Positions 22,507 to 34,600 of a DNA stretch of 64,000 nucleotides are shown here, piece after piece. How positions within the stretch are numbered: position 1 is the stretch's first letter; each line of letters starts with the position of its first letter. Made by a program: the position numbers and the translations under genes. Under the pieces are notes generated by a model that was given only the letters and a program-made list of their open reading frames with translations, was not told the DNA's origin and searched no databases. The stretch covers positions 47,052,001 through 47,116,000 of the forward strand of contig NC_134147.1 of the NCBI RefSeq assembly GCF_033958435.1, read 5' to 3'. The DNA is from Carettochelys insculpta. Taxonomy: Eukaryota > Chordata > Testudines > Carettochelyidae.

Positions 22507-23687
22507 CTTTAGCTCCAGCAACAGTTCTCGCACCTTAGACTTAGACTTAGCTTTCAGCCTTGCAAGGTTAAACAGTTTCCCATCAGATCTTGTGTGCAGC
22601 AAGATGCCCTCTGTTGAAGATCCAAAGGCATGCTTCAGGAGGAGTGCGAAGAAGATCCCGAACAGTGTCGGAGCAAGCACGCATCCTTGTTTGACGCCGC
22701 TCCTGATTCTGAAAGCATCCGATAATGCGCCGTCATATTGGATGGTTCCTCTCATGTCTTTGTGGAACGACTGGATCATCTTGAGTAACCGTAGAGGACA
22801 GCCTATCTTGTGGAGCAGTTTGAACAGACCATCCCTGCTGACCAAGTCAAAGGCCTCGGTCAGGTCAATGAAGGCTTATGTAGAGTGGCTTTCTCTGCTC
22901 CCTGCACTTCTCCTGCAGCTGCCTTAGAGAGAAGACCATGTCAACGGTAGACCTCTCTGTGCGGAATCCGCACTGCTTTTCGGGGTACACCCTCTCAGCA
23001 ATCTTCTGGAGTCTGCCAAGGATGACGTGAGCGAACAGTTTACCAGTGACACTTAGGAGGGAGATTCCACAGTAGTTGTTGCAGTCGCTTCTGTCTCCTT
23101 TGTTCTTATACAATGTTACAATGTTAGCGTCGCGCATATCCTGTGGAACCTCACCCTCTTTCCAGCACAGGCACAGTAGCTCATGTAGGGGTTCCAGGAG
23201 TGTGTCCGTGGCACATTTGATTACCTCTGGTGGTATACCATTCTGACCAGGGGCCTTTCCTGCTGCAATGCTGTTGATGGCTCTCTTCAGTTCATCCACA
23301 GTCAGTTCTTGATCCAGTTCGTCCATTACTGGTAGGAGCTCAACGGCATCGAGGGCTGCGTCAACCACAACGTTCTCGCATGAGTACAGCTCGGAGTACT
23401 GCTCAACCCAGCACTCCATCTGTTTGGCTTTGTCAGCAATGACTTCACCAGATTTGGATTTCAGAGGTGCCATCTTGTTCTGGGTGGGTCCTAATGCTTT
23501 CCCCATACCCTCGTACATTCCTCTGAGATTATCAAAGTCGGCACAGGTCTGGATGCTGCTGCATAGCTGGAGCCAGTGGTTGTTGGCACAGCGCCTGGCT
23601 GTCTGCTGTACAGTTCTTCTGGCCTCTCTAAGTGCTTGCTGGGTACTCTGGCTCGGTGAGCGTTTGTACTGCAGGAGTGCAGCGTGC
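22507..23687 (-). pseudogene. LINE polyprotein: linker and N-terminal reverse transcriptase (inverted arm)
   Basis: Read on the minus strand from 23,687: HAALLQYKRSPSQ and RRCANNHWLQLC (the linker before the RT), MYEGMGKALGPTQNK, then the RT fingers AGKAPGQNGIPPEVIK, DANIVTLYKNKGDRSDCNNY and GISLLSVTGKLFAHVIL, and RSTVDMVFSLRQLQEKCREQ. A one-base shift near 22,880 breaks the frame just before motif A (AFIDLTEAFDLVS), and the next frame carries motif B SGVKQGCVLAPTLFGIFF. The arm stops at KVRELLLEL near 22,515. The two open pieces are 22,865-23,518 and 22,495-22,845. The endonuclease domain is absent. Confidence 0.85.
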
Positions 23688-23689
23688 TT

Positions 23690-24624
23690 CGTTCATGCTG
23701 TTCGCAGACGATGCTGCTGTAGTGTCTCACACAGAAGACCAGCTTCAAAAACTGCTGGATCAGTTCTCCAAAGCATGCAAGGACTTTGGGCTTACCATCA
23801 GCCTCAAGAAGACAAACGTACTCGGTCAGGATGTTGCTGAATCCCCATCAATCAGCATTGACAACTATACGTTAGAGGTCATCCACGAGTTCGTTTACCT
23901 CGGGTCCACCATCACTGACACCCTGTCATTGGACACTGAGCTAAATAGGAGGATCGGAAAAGTGGCCACAACTTTGTCCAGACTCAGCAAGAGAGTGTGG
24001 AATAACAACAAGCTGTCCACTCACACCAAAATGCAAGTCTACAGAGCCTGCATCCTCAGCACCCTCCTTTATGGCAGCGAGACTTGGACCCTGTATGCCC
24101 GCCAGGAAAAGAGGCTGAATGTCTTCCACTTGCGCTGCCTCAGGCGCATCCTTGGAATATCATGGAAGGACAGAGTGACCAACACCGCCGTCCTCGAGCA
24201 AGCTGGAATCCCAACTATGCACACCCTCCTCAGGCAGCGTCGACTCTGCTGGCTTGGCCACGTCCACAGGATGAGTGATGGAAGGATTCCAGAAGACATC
24301 CTGTATGGTGAGCTAGCCTCTGGCAAAAGACCTCCCGGACGCCCCCGGTTGCGCTACAAAGATGTCTGCAAGAGAGACCTCAGAGAGGTAGACATCGAGC
24401 TGGACAACTGGGAAGAACTAGCAGACGACCGCGGCAGATGGAGGCAGGGGTTACACAAGGGCCTTCAGAAGGGCGAGATGAAGATCAGACAGCTAGCAGA
24501 GGAGAAGCGAGCGCACAGAAAGCACAATAAGGACTTGCCAGACACCCACTACATCTGCAAGAGATGCAGCAAGGACTGTCACTCTTGTGTGGGTCTTCAT
24601 AGTCACAATAGACGCTGTAAATGA
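23690..24624 (+). pseudogene. LINE polyprotein: C-terminal reverse transcriptase and zinc-binding tail (direct arm)
   Basis: From MLFADDAAVVSHTEDQLQKL at 23,695 the frame is open to TGA at 24,622-24,624. It holds motif C FADD (intact), GLTISLKKTNVL, FVYLGSTITD, ILSTLLYGSETWTLY, RRLCWLGHVHRMSDGRIP and GELASGKRPPGRPRLRYKD. The C terminus CKRCSKDCHSCVGLHSHNRRC is a C-x2-C plus H-x4-C zinc-finger-like cluster. The open frame actually begins at about 23,632, but its first 20 residues are antisense sequence from the inverted arm and not part of the protein. Confidence 0.88.
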
Positions 24625-24685
24625 AGTCCTCAATTGAAACTATAAAGGGCGCAATCCATAGTCTATGCAGACTGAAGGATGCCGC

Positions 24686-24707
24686 CTACTACTACTACTA
24701 CTACTAC
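24686..24707 (+). repeat. (CTA)n microsatellite, LINE 3' tail
   Basis: About seven CTA units directly after GAAGGATGCCGC, the end of the LINE. LINEs without poly-A often end in such short repeats. Confidence 0.85.
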
Positions 24708-24721
24708 CAGCAAAAGTTATG

Positions 24722-25434
24722 GGCTTGATATAGAAATCCCTGGATACAATGATATGGCTTGTTATGCAATAAATCATAGTAGATAAGCATAATGGTCTCT
24801 TCTGGCCTTAAATCTAGGAATTACAAGATGGCATGGACTCAAATACCAGCAGGGTATAGATGGCACCCAGTTCTATATCTCCTGACCATCTAATGTAAAC
24901 TGCCTGGTTTATTTCAGCGTAATATATGCATGAATTGCTGCTGGTTGAAGCTAAACCCATGGAAGGTGGAGGAAAAGGAAACATTTAGAAGAGGCAGCTA
25001 CACTACAGCAGAATTCACTATCACTGTCAGAATATTGAGACTCCTTAGTGCTCACTGCTCAGGATAGGCACTCCAGCTGCTAAACATGCTAAATGTCTTA
25101 TGTCCTTGTTTCTTAATTTTCTGCCTTTTACATGTTTAATTTTTGTAAATAAAGTGATTTGGTAAGGGTGTTGTTGTCATTTAGCAACCTTAACTGGTGC
25201 CTGAAACATAGGTATATGTACTTGTATATTTACAGCTCCCTCAACTTAGAAATCTGGGTTCCTAGGCACACTTTCCACTGTTGAAAGATAAGTTCAAGCA
25301 AATTCCTTATTATTTGATCATAAAAGAAAATAACCTATTGATGACTGGAATTAAAGATAGCCCACAATTGTGGGGGGAAAAACATCAAGGCCATACTGAA
25401 AGAAGCGGCTTTTGTGCCAGCATCTGCCATTGGG
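24722..25434. other. Spacer between two LINEs
   Basis: No gene. It includes the far 3' untranslated region of the minus-strand LINE at its right edge. AT-rich. Confidence 0.45.
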
Positions 25435-27905
25435 CTGGGGGATGTGGAGGAAGTTATCAACAACCATGGGCTCAGCGCTCGTTGGTGTCTGATGTCTCAC
25501 TCGCTATTGCCTTCCATCTTCCCCTGTCCAGTGCGCAGAAGCTTCGTTTCTATAGGTTAGTTCCACACCAATCTACTGTATCATCTACCCATTCTCTGTG
25601 GGGTCTTTCTCTCCTATTTCAACTGTCCATTATGCTGAATAGCAGGGTCTTGATTTTTCATTCATCGTTCATTCTGCAGGTATGCTCAGAGAGCTGTAAT
25701 GTCCATTGTATAACCTTCTTCAGTAAGTTCTTTTTTGGCTGTCTTTTCCTTTGTCATTCTTTGTTGGTGACCTTCTGCATCCATCCTATTCTCAGGATCT
25801 TTCTATAACAAATCATCTTGAATGTCAATATCCTTCTTTTTGAATCCTTCATTATCACCCATGTCTCACATCCGTACAACATGCTGCTGAATACACACAT
25901 TTTCAAAATGCTCAGCTTCATTCCTAGGCTAATCACTTTACTTTTCCAGATCTTATCCATTGCCTTCAAACTCACTCTTGCTTTTGCTATTCTAGTTATT
26001 TTCTTCTTACAGTCTAGATCATACATTATGTTGCTCCTTCAATACCTGAACTTTTCGTCTCTCGTTCAATCCCATCAACAGTGATCTTCCTTTCTATTTC
26101 CTTATCTCCAAATATAATTGTTTTTGTTTTATCAATGTTCATAATCAGTCCATGCTGCTTCCCTTCCTTGTCTAGAACCTGCACTGTTCTTGCTAGTTTC
26201 TCTTCATCTTCTTCAGTGATAACTATATCATCCATGAACCTTGAGTTGTTGATTCTCATCCAATGCACAGATATCCCTTCTTCCTCTTCCTTGATCTTGT
26301 GTATCGCACTCTCTAGGAGTATGATGAAGATACTCAGTGATATCAGATCTCCTTGGTTTATACCTTTATTTGTTCTAAACCAACTTCCCAATTCATTTTC
26401 ATTGCTGCCTCCACATTGTCATTGATATCCTTCAACCATGTCAGTCTATCCACTCCAACACCACTCAGGTCACTTTCTCATCTATACTGTCAAATGCCTT
26501 CTGAAAGTGGATGAAGCAACTGTAGATGTTCTTGTTCTTTCATCGAGTTTCCTCCACTGTCAATCTTAGTGTCAATATCTGCTATATGGTACTTCTTTCT
26601 TTCCTGAATACCACTTGCTTGTCTGCTAGATGTTCCATCTGCCATCTCAGTCTCGTCATCAGTATCATAATCAGCACCTTGCCTAGATGACTTATTAGGG
26701 CAATCATTCTGTAGTTCTTGCACACCAGTGTGCTTCCTTTCTTGTATGTTATTACTTGCATGGATCTTGTCCATCCCTTAGGTGCCTTCCCTTCTTTCCA
26801 AGCTGTATTACATTGACATTGTATTTCCTGAATCATACTTTCTCTGCCATATTTGATCATTTCTGCCATGATCTTATCATTTCGAGGGCTCTTGTTGTTG
26901 CTTAGTTGTTTCATTGGTCTTTCTGCTTCCTCCTTTGAAATATTGGTTTTGCTCTCAATGCTTGGTGGAGATCTCTCTTTCCGGTCTTCAATCAGTCCCT
27001 CTGAGACTGTGCTTTCTACAGATGGTACAATATCTCGTCCATCACTGCACAAGCTTCTCCTTGTTCATGAGTGCTTCATCATTCTCATTTTTGATCACTA
27101 TCTGCTTTGGCTGCCACTTCCTATTACTATTCCTAATCATCTTATACACCTCTCTGATCTTACACTCACTGTAATACCTCTCTATATCTTCACACTACTC
27201 CTCTAATAATTCGCTTTATCCTTTCTGGCCACTCATTACCTTGTTGCATTTCACTCTATGCAGCTGTTCCACCCTCTCGGAAACATCCCTTCTGATCTTC
27301 AATGGTCTCTTTTCTTGGACCAATTTCAGTGTCTCCTACATAATCCACTTCTTATTGATCATCTTTTCTTCTGGAACAGTCTGCTCAATTGCCTCTTCTA
27401 TCGCCGTGGCTATCCCTTTGACTCTCTTATCTAGATCTTTCTCTGTTCCCTCATTCCTAATAGTAACAGAGTGCTGCTCTGTACACATTCCCTATTTATG
27501 CCTTACCACATCTCTTCTTTTCTTAAACTGTGTTTTATGCTTTCTCTTGAGTTTCATCTTGATGCTCACAATACTAGAGGTTGGTCTGAGTCTATACCCG
27601 CTCCTTGGAAAGTTCAGCACTGCTGTACTGATGTTACCCATCTTCTTATCAAGATCATGTCTAGCATGTTCTTGGACTTCCCTTCATTCGATCGCCATGT
27701 CCACTTCCTACAGTCCTTCCAATCTTGTGTTGCAGATCATCTCATGTTGCATAGCAAACTCTAGTAGTTTCTTGCCTTGTTCATTTCTTTCTCTGTATCC
27801 AAACCTTCCCGTGACTTTCTTCCAACCTTCATTATCTGTTCTGACCTTCATGTTCCAATCTCCTCCAATGACCAACATATCTCTCAATCTGCTCATAGAG
27901 AAAAT
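25435..27905 (-). mobile_element. Degenerate RTE-like LINE, minus strand
   Basis: The order on the minus strand is: endonuclease fragment MLVIGGDWNMKVRTDNEGW...RNEQGKKLLEFA (27,708-27,896); RT entry NNKSPRNDKIMAEMIKYGRE, AWKEGKAPKGWTRS, YKKGSTLVCKNYRMIALIS (26,582-27,052); motif B region GSWFRTNKGINQGDLISLSI and motif C RFMDDIVI (26,026-26,391); C-terminal MLYGCETWVIMKDSKRR and YRKILRIGWMQKVTNKE (25,754-26,026); and a final DRGRWKAIASETSDT near 25,500. Motif C reads FMDD in place of FADD. At least four frame breaks separate these pieces. The copy is truncated inside the endonuclease at the 5' end. The assignment to RTE rests on domain order and similarity to the 54.7-kb element; other endonuclease-type clades are possible. 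Confidence 0.8.
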
Positions 27906-30767
27906 ATTCTAGAGATGCAATATATGCATTTATTTATTCAGATTCATGCAACTAATGTGTGGCTGTGTGGCCCACTATTTCTAGTGGGAGCAAGGGTGGA
28001 TGCTGAGAACACATGCAAGATTTATTGTATGATGGAAAGAGAAGTGTATATGTAACACAAGGAAAAACCTCTTTTTGACATTTGAACAAAGTAGTGATTA
28101 CCTGGAAAACTGATCCCAACAAATGGCTCTAAGCTTCCTTGAAGATTTTTGGCTATGAAGGGGCTTTAGTAATTGGCCCTGGCTTTTTGCTTTGCTATTC
28201 ATAGGGATAGGACAGTTGCTGAAATTCAAGACCATTACATGATGTCCTTTTGCAGAGCCTAGCTCTGGGTCACCAGCACTTTCTCCAAATTTCTTTTTGC
28301 CTAAGATAGATCCAGCTCTTTGTCACCATGTTTTTCTTCTGTGCTCAAATTCCCCTGTCTAGAATTTCCAAACACCCGAATATATACAGACGAAAGCTTC
28401 CTGTAAAGTCACCATGGCAACTTTGATGTCACCTCCAGAATGACTTTATGCTGCTTTCCTGTCCAGTTTATTTACAGGAGTATCCCCAGTAAATTGACAA
28501 GTTAGGACAACTGCTTTCTGGCCATATGTTTACAGATAATATATGTGCCACGCACAGTGATCCTACAAGATGCTACAGGTCTCTGCTTTATGTCCTGCGT
28601 TTCCACTTGGAAGTTGAAAGTACTTTAAATTTCAGTTACTGCATGAACTGGATCTGTGAGATAAGCTAGGCCCTTTGAATTCATATTCCAAAAACTGAAG
28701 AGTTAAGTTGTTCAAAGGCAAAACCTTTCCACACACACTCCACACAAACGGAAGATAAGTGGAGGGAGTCTCCTTCACTGTGCCTGAAGAGTCACACACT
28801 GCAACTCTACGAAGAACTAGATTCAAATCCAACAGGTAAAGGAACGTTCTCCCCAGAAAGTGTGTGTCTAAAACAGAACCTAAACATCAGCCTCAGTGAG
28901 ACTGTTTGTTTTCATGGATGCACTGGCAGAGCCTGTGCTCCCTTATGTGTTGGTGGAAAAGTGTATTCTAGTGCGGGTGCTGCTGTGGTCCATACTGGCT
29001 ATCTTTCTATGCGGCTCTCTGCATTTAAGGCAGGATAGTGAGATAACATTTAAAATGTAAGATTTTGAATATCAGTGATATGGGAATGACATATCCCATA
29101 TGGGATCTGGGAGTGACATTCGTGTTTGTGAGCACTTTAGAATTCCTAGGTGCTGTGGTGTTCAGGTACAGGTTTTAAAATGTGATGAGATACTGGTCTG
29201 AATTTCGATGAAGGAGATTTGTGTGTTGAGACTTTATTCTCAGAATAGTTTTTTATGCCCTCAAAATTTCTAAGAGTTTCCTGCTTCCTTTTTTTTTGGG
29301 GGGGGGGGGGCGGGGGAGGTCCCAACGGAGACACAGGCTTGATGCAGCCTTAATTTCTGAGCCATTGCCAATGTCTCTGTAATATTCTGTAGATTAGTAG
29401 TGATGTGACTAAAACACAGAAGAAAATAATATTTTTGTAAACACTATCAGTTTACTTGAAAGTATGGAATATTTACCTCAGACTAACCCTTATCTGAGGG
29501 TCTTTTTACACCCTGTACTCCCAGTTTTTCTCTGGTGTATTTCTACTGTAAATTCCTTTAGTGAATATTTTTTGTGAGTACTTTTGGTTTCTATAGTTCA
29601 ACCACTTGTACAGTTGAGAAATATCACAAGTGTGAAATGTCTGATTGAACCTCCAGAGTGCCTGATTTACTTTTGTGCAGATATATCTGAAAAATTAGGA
29701 CTGTTGTTTACAGAATGAGGTTTAATAAGAACTTTTAAATGATTCTCATTTAACTGTGGCTGACAGAAGATGCAAGTCCCAGAGCTGGCTCAGACAACAG
29801 TGTAAAGACAGTCAGATTGTTCTCCTCTAATTCACTAATAGTAGTGCATTAAAATTGGAAATTTCAAGGCACATGCTGCAGAGAGTAAAGCATGTTTAAG
29901 GAAGGGCAGGTTATCTAGAACCTCTCTGACTTTGAAATGCTAAATATCTTGTTTTCTTTTCTACCCATATTGCAGACTCATCAGGCCATGAGACAAAACA
30001 AATGTGTTTTATGAAATTTATCATATAGTGCAGAAAGTACACATATACTGAGGAATGAATTAGATGAAAAGATTAATAAAATTTACAAAAACTATTTCTA
30101 ATTTTTCATTATACTTTCATCTGTCAGAATGCTTTCTGCACTGCCTGAATTACCTTTGATAGATTCAACTGATATTAAGGAAAGTCTTATAACTAATCCT
30201 TTCATTTATATTGAACTTTGCAAGCAGTAACGCAGAATTTTAATTTAAATTGCCTTTTTATATCATAGCAAAGAAAACACAGCTAACTATCTAAACACAA
30301 ATTACACGTTTTTCTCATTCATACGGTAGGCTTTGCTTTAGGGAAAAAAAAGTTTTTCTTTAACGAAAGCAAACTGATTACTATGTTTCAAAGCATTTGG
30401 GTTATTTGAGTTTGTTTACTGATAATCTGGTATCAGAATTTGGACTGGATACTTGTATCAAAGTCCAACAGTAGCAGAAACATAGCAATGGAAGCATGGT
30501 ATCTAAAATTGTGATATTTGATATTTATGCTTTTCCCTTACTTTCAATCTCCACACTCTCTGCATGCCTCCCTGCCTCCCAGAAGATCCACATCCACAGA
30601 CAGGCTGTCTTTGCATCTTGACTTTCCAAGTTGCCCTTGACCCCATACAAGGCCAATTTCAAGGAATACCAGGGACACAAATCATCTTCCCCTTTAGTGT
30701 GTCTTCCTCAAGATGATTCGGGAAGGAAAAAACCTGGATGAATCTGAGGTGGCACTACTCAGTAAAT
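27906..30767. other. AT-rich DNA, mostly single-copy in appearance
   Basis: No gene recognised. A run of nine T followed by thirteen G lies at 29,289-29,310. The stretch 29,700-30,450 is very AT-rich and free of recognisable repeats. Confidence 0.45.
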
Positions 30768-30938
30768 AGTAACAGAGAGAAAGCTGTGCTAGTCTGTATA
30801 CTGTCAAAACTAAAAAGCAGTAAAGTAGCACTTTAAAGACTAACAAAATAATTTATTAGGTGAGCTTTCATGGGACAGACCCACTTCTTCAGACCATAGC
30901 CATACCTGAACAGACTCAAATTCTGTGCCATTAAATGA
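30768..30938 (+). mobile_element. Foldback repeat, left half only
   Basis: AGTAACAGAGAGAAAGCTGT, then GCTAGTCTGTATACTGTC, AGCACTTTAAAGACTAAC and AATTTATTAGGTGAGCTTTC, followed by GGGACAGACCCACTTCTTCA. Colinear with the left half of the complete copy at 56,687-56,954 up to the CTGTGCC word. The mirror-image right half is absent. Confidence 0.75.
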
Positions 30939-30989
30939 AAAAGGAAACCACAGCATAGTTTCTTGGACAGCAATTAATAACATTATTGG

Positions 30990-31143
30990 AAGATATTTAA
31001 TTTAAAAATGTTGGATTGTAACTTAGCAATTTATTTAAAACTTATTCTGTATGGTTATTTATCTTTAATTTTTTTCATGGACCTCCTGCAACACCCTCAT
31101 GGACCCCCCAGAGGTTTGCAGATCGCAGGGTTGGGAACCACTG
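30990..31143 (+). mobile_element. hAT-like right-end fragment
   Basis: Ends GGGTTGGGAACCACTG, the complement of the CAGTGGTTCCCAA terminus of the element at 316-1430. Preceded by GGACCTCC and GGACCCCCCAGAGG. No left end is seen. Confidence 0.55.
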
Positions 31144-31184
31144 CTGTAGTGCATTTTTCTTGAGGGGACCCCCTCAGGTCAGGC

Positions 31185-31676
31185 CAGTGTTCCCTCTAAG
31201 CTATGCACTTGTATGGCCACTCAGGAGAGATTCAAATACTGCTCAGATGACCAACAGAAAGCCCACATTTAGAAACGTGTTTCTATTGGTGGTACACACA
31301 GAGCAGGTCCTATGGGCGGGTGAGCTGGGCCAAGTGCCTGGGCCTACCAGTTTCAAGGAGCCACCAAAATGGACCAGGCCATGCTTGCAGGTGCTTGCCG
31401 GGAGGGGCAGGGCCACAGCTGAGCAGCCTGGTGGCCGGGGTGCAGCAGGGCCCGGCGGGAGAGTGCACCCCCCGCTCTCCCTGTGGGACGGTGCAGCAGC
31501 CATTAGGGTGCACCTGCTGCCCACTCCCACCAGGTTCCTCCCATTTACCTGGGGCCACCAACTGATTAGGTCCGGCCCTGGGTGCACATTCATATAGGCT
31601 TTGGTGCACATAAAAATTATTCCAGACTGGGATGGAAAAATACTCATATAGAAATAAATAAATAGGGGGAACATTA
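31185..31676. mobile_element. hAT-like MITE with GC-rich insert
   Basis: Starts CAGTGTTCCCTCTAAGCTAT and ends GGGGGAACATTA, the same terminal pair as the 168-bp MITE at 15,855. The middle, roughly 31,310-31,590, is GC-rich and unrelated to that copy. The 8-bp flanks GGTCAGGC and CCTCAGCC match at only 5 of 8. Open frames across the GC-rich middle on both strands (up to about 145 codons) show no domain and reflect composition. Confidence 0.65.
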
Positions 31677-31684
31677 CCTCAGCC

Positions 31685-34600
31685 CAAAATCATCCTCCAC
31701 AGGTTAAAAAGAAAAGCAAACACATAAAACGGCATTAGAGGACTTCCTGAGGTGGTCGTTTACTGCTACTTTGTGCCAAGAGGTTGTATACGAAAGGCAA
31801 ATATTGTGGGTCCTCCCTCACCTCCCGATTTCTCTAACCAACTGGATTTAGGTCTTCATTTGAGTCCCATCGCTTCTGGCTCTTCATGGACTTCTTTACT
31901 TTTTATGACTGTTTTGTGAGGTTTTGGCCATAATTTCCTCTTTCTCCAATAGGTGTGAGAACTCTGGTCATTTTGCTGTGCTGGCAAGCCTCCTCTTTCC
32001 TGAAGACAAAGTATTCCTATTCTCTTGCCTTGGTGGGGTGTATGCGGTTTTTGTGCCAAAGAGATCACTCCTTTCCACATTGTAGTCATATATTCTATCA
32101 GACTTTGCTTCAAGTTTGAGGCAGAAAAGGGTGTATTGCCAATATTTCAGAGGAACTGTTTGAATTCTGTCCTCATAGAGCAGCAGTATTTAGCAAATAA
32201 AAATCTTGGTAAGTTCTTGTTGGTCTCTGAAGTGCATTAAGGCATACAACTCTGAAACTTTCTAGCCAGTCATTAGCATTATGTTTTCTCTACCAGCTGT
32301 TGCTCCCTGACAGACTTAAAGGCAAGGACCTTGTGGACAAATTGTGCAAAGGCGTTCTGTGCATATGGTCACAAAATGTTATTAGGTTTAACATGTGGTC
32401 ACATTCATCTTGGGAAGAAATCATGCCTGTCTATCTAGGGGGGGAAAAATCCAAAACACAGAGAGCCTCTCTTACGGGGAGAAACGCCTGTGTAGAAATA
32501 ACGCTGAAACTGTCACCAGGAGTAGCGGTAGATTATTTTTTTTAATTAATTTGTCCTGTTATACGGAAAATACAAGGGTCGATATTCTCAGTAGCATATT
32601 GCATGCTTATCAGGTGACAGAGGACTCTGCACTGGTGCATAAAGTACTGTTGTGCTCATACCTGGAATACTGGGCCATCTTTTTCTCTGATGGGAAGCTT
32701 TCTAGATTTCAGCAATTACTCCAGGGAAGCATGGGGTTCTGTACTAGACAACTAATTTTCAGAAATAGAGTTCTGAGGCAGTAGTTCATAATAAAACAAG
32801 CTATAAGGAAGCAACCTAAGGAGGCAATGGTTAATTCGACAGATACTTGAAGACAAAAACATTGAGGAGGTATAAATAGAACTAAGAGGATAAAAAGCAT
32901 TGAGAAGAAAATTGTAAGTTATGTATCAAGAACAGTTTTCTGACAATGAGATGTATTAGCCTGTAGAATAATTTTTAAACTGCATCGTGCATGGTACATT
33001 TCAAACTTGACTGCTGAAAACACTTATAAATGTAAAGTAAAGGTAATTCTGCACTGATAGCATGATTACGAAGTTGAACATACCAGTTGTCATCTAAGAG
33101 TCCATAAAATGTGAATGCTTTGGGGTGAATGGACCTCTTCTGTAGAACAATTTGTTAAAATAAGGAGCCACAATATTTCTTTCATGTGGTTTATTCGCAG
33201 TTACATAGTTAACTCAATAACTTCAATATATTGTTTTTCTTCTTCCTTAAATCAAATAGGCCAGCTTGTTTTTAGCATATATGTGTCTCATGATTACTAA
33301 CAATGCTTGATCTACATAAGATGACATTAAAAAAGAAGCAGGCAGACTATTCTTTACTACACTATAAGATTAAATGATGCAGATGCAAGATGCCAAAAAT
33401 GAATATAAAGTGAATAATGGGTGTTCAAAGCACTTGATTTTCCTGCAATTTATAAGATATGATAATTGCTGCAATTTAAGATTAAAAAGCTATTCCTATT
33501 CATTTGAACACGAATGTCTCCTTTTTTGGCAGTCTACTAAGCTGAAGCTTACAAGGGGCTTTTAAAAAATAATCTATGTAGTGTTTGAAAGGTATGTGGA
33601 AAATGCAGGTTCTCAGTGTGCAGCCATTGCTTGTGGAGAGTGTAGCCACAAGGAGAGAATTGAACCCATTTTAAATGCATCTACAGCCAGCACTGGTATG
33701 ACAAAGAGTTGACACTGCAGCACAGAGCATGGGAAACCAAAAAAGTGGGGACCTGCATGGAAGGAAGATGAGTGGAAGTTGGAAAACAGGAACAAAATAG
33801 ATGTGACTCTCACATTGCTCTGAGTATGTTAGAAAACGCACTGTGTAGCAGATAGGTTTTAATGTATTAGTATTATTTTTGGAACCAGGAAGGTTTCTCT
33901 GCACAAAGGCAAGACAGAGTGCATCTCTTCCATGAGCTATGCCAGTTTGAGTGACAGTGTTGTGATGGTGGCTATAGTGGGATCTTTAACCATGTTGCAC
34001 GCCATACTCAGGGCAAGTGTCCACTCTCTCCATCTGACAACTGCTCTTTCTCCTCTCAGGCAATGGCAGAGGGTGACTATAGAAAAAGAGAGATCTTGTA
34101 GGTGTCAGGTGGCTGTGCTGACTTGATGGCTTTTCCTAGGAAGTTGGATAAAAGGGTAACAATGGTGAATGGGGTTTCTGAATGGGAGGGTCTTCCTTTG
34201 CTGGTTTGGCAGGAGTGTCTTGCACTCTCCCTTTAGGATAAGGGGTGGCGGCTCCTGGCCTTAAGGCTTGGTTAATGAAGAAATTCTGGGGCATGAATAG
34301 ATTCTCCTCTCCTCCTTTCTTCCTTAGGCAGGCAGACTGCCTCTGGTAGCTGGTGCTGATATATAGCTCTTCCTCCCCCCGAACACATGCAATGGCTTAA
34401 AAATCATAGGCTCGTCTTTATTCTGTGCTCCGTGAAGTGCTTTCATATTCAGGAACTGTAATAATAAATATGTTTGTTGGTTTGTGTTTCCTTGGCAGGC
34501 AGACTCCCAAAGTGGTGTGAGGTTGGATTTCATATGGTTGGCTTGTGCTTTCGTTCAAAAGTTGCTTTCTCAAACTTTGTTGTTTCTAAAAATGAAGTGT

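Larger units (their letters stand above)
22507..24711. mobile_element. LINE with inverted 5' half (twin-priming product)
   Basis: One retrotransposon insertion whose upstream coding half lies on the minus strand and downstream half on the plus strand. Reverse transcriptase motif A and the KQG-containing motif B are read from the minus strand at 22.5-22.9 kb; motif C FADD is read from the plus strand at 23,701-23,712. The breakpoint is near 23,688. In the protein order, the last inverted residues (KVRELLLEL) directly precede the first direct residues (MLFADD), so the halves were adjacent in the RNA. The 3' end carries a (CTA)n tail. The clade is not assigned: it is not CR1-like, and the protein ends in a C2H2-like cluster. 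An Ingi/Vingi-type assignment is one possibility to test. Confidence 0.85.

Noticed and set aside
23632..23694. N-terminal part of the 330-codon frame as the LINE protein start
   Set aside because: These residues come from antisense sequence of the inverted arm; true protein sequence resumes at about MLFADD.
26853..27912. Plus-strand frames of 117 and 223 codons rich in Ser, Leu and Phe
   Set aside because: Antisense shadows of the minus-strand RTE-like LINE, whose own translation shows recognisable RT and endonuclease motifs.
31160..31674. Frames of about 145 codons on both strands
   Set aside because: They span the GC-rich insert of a hAT-like MITE and its ends; no domain.
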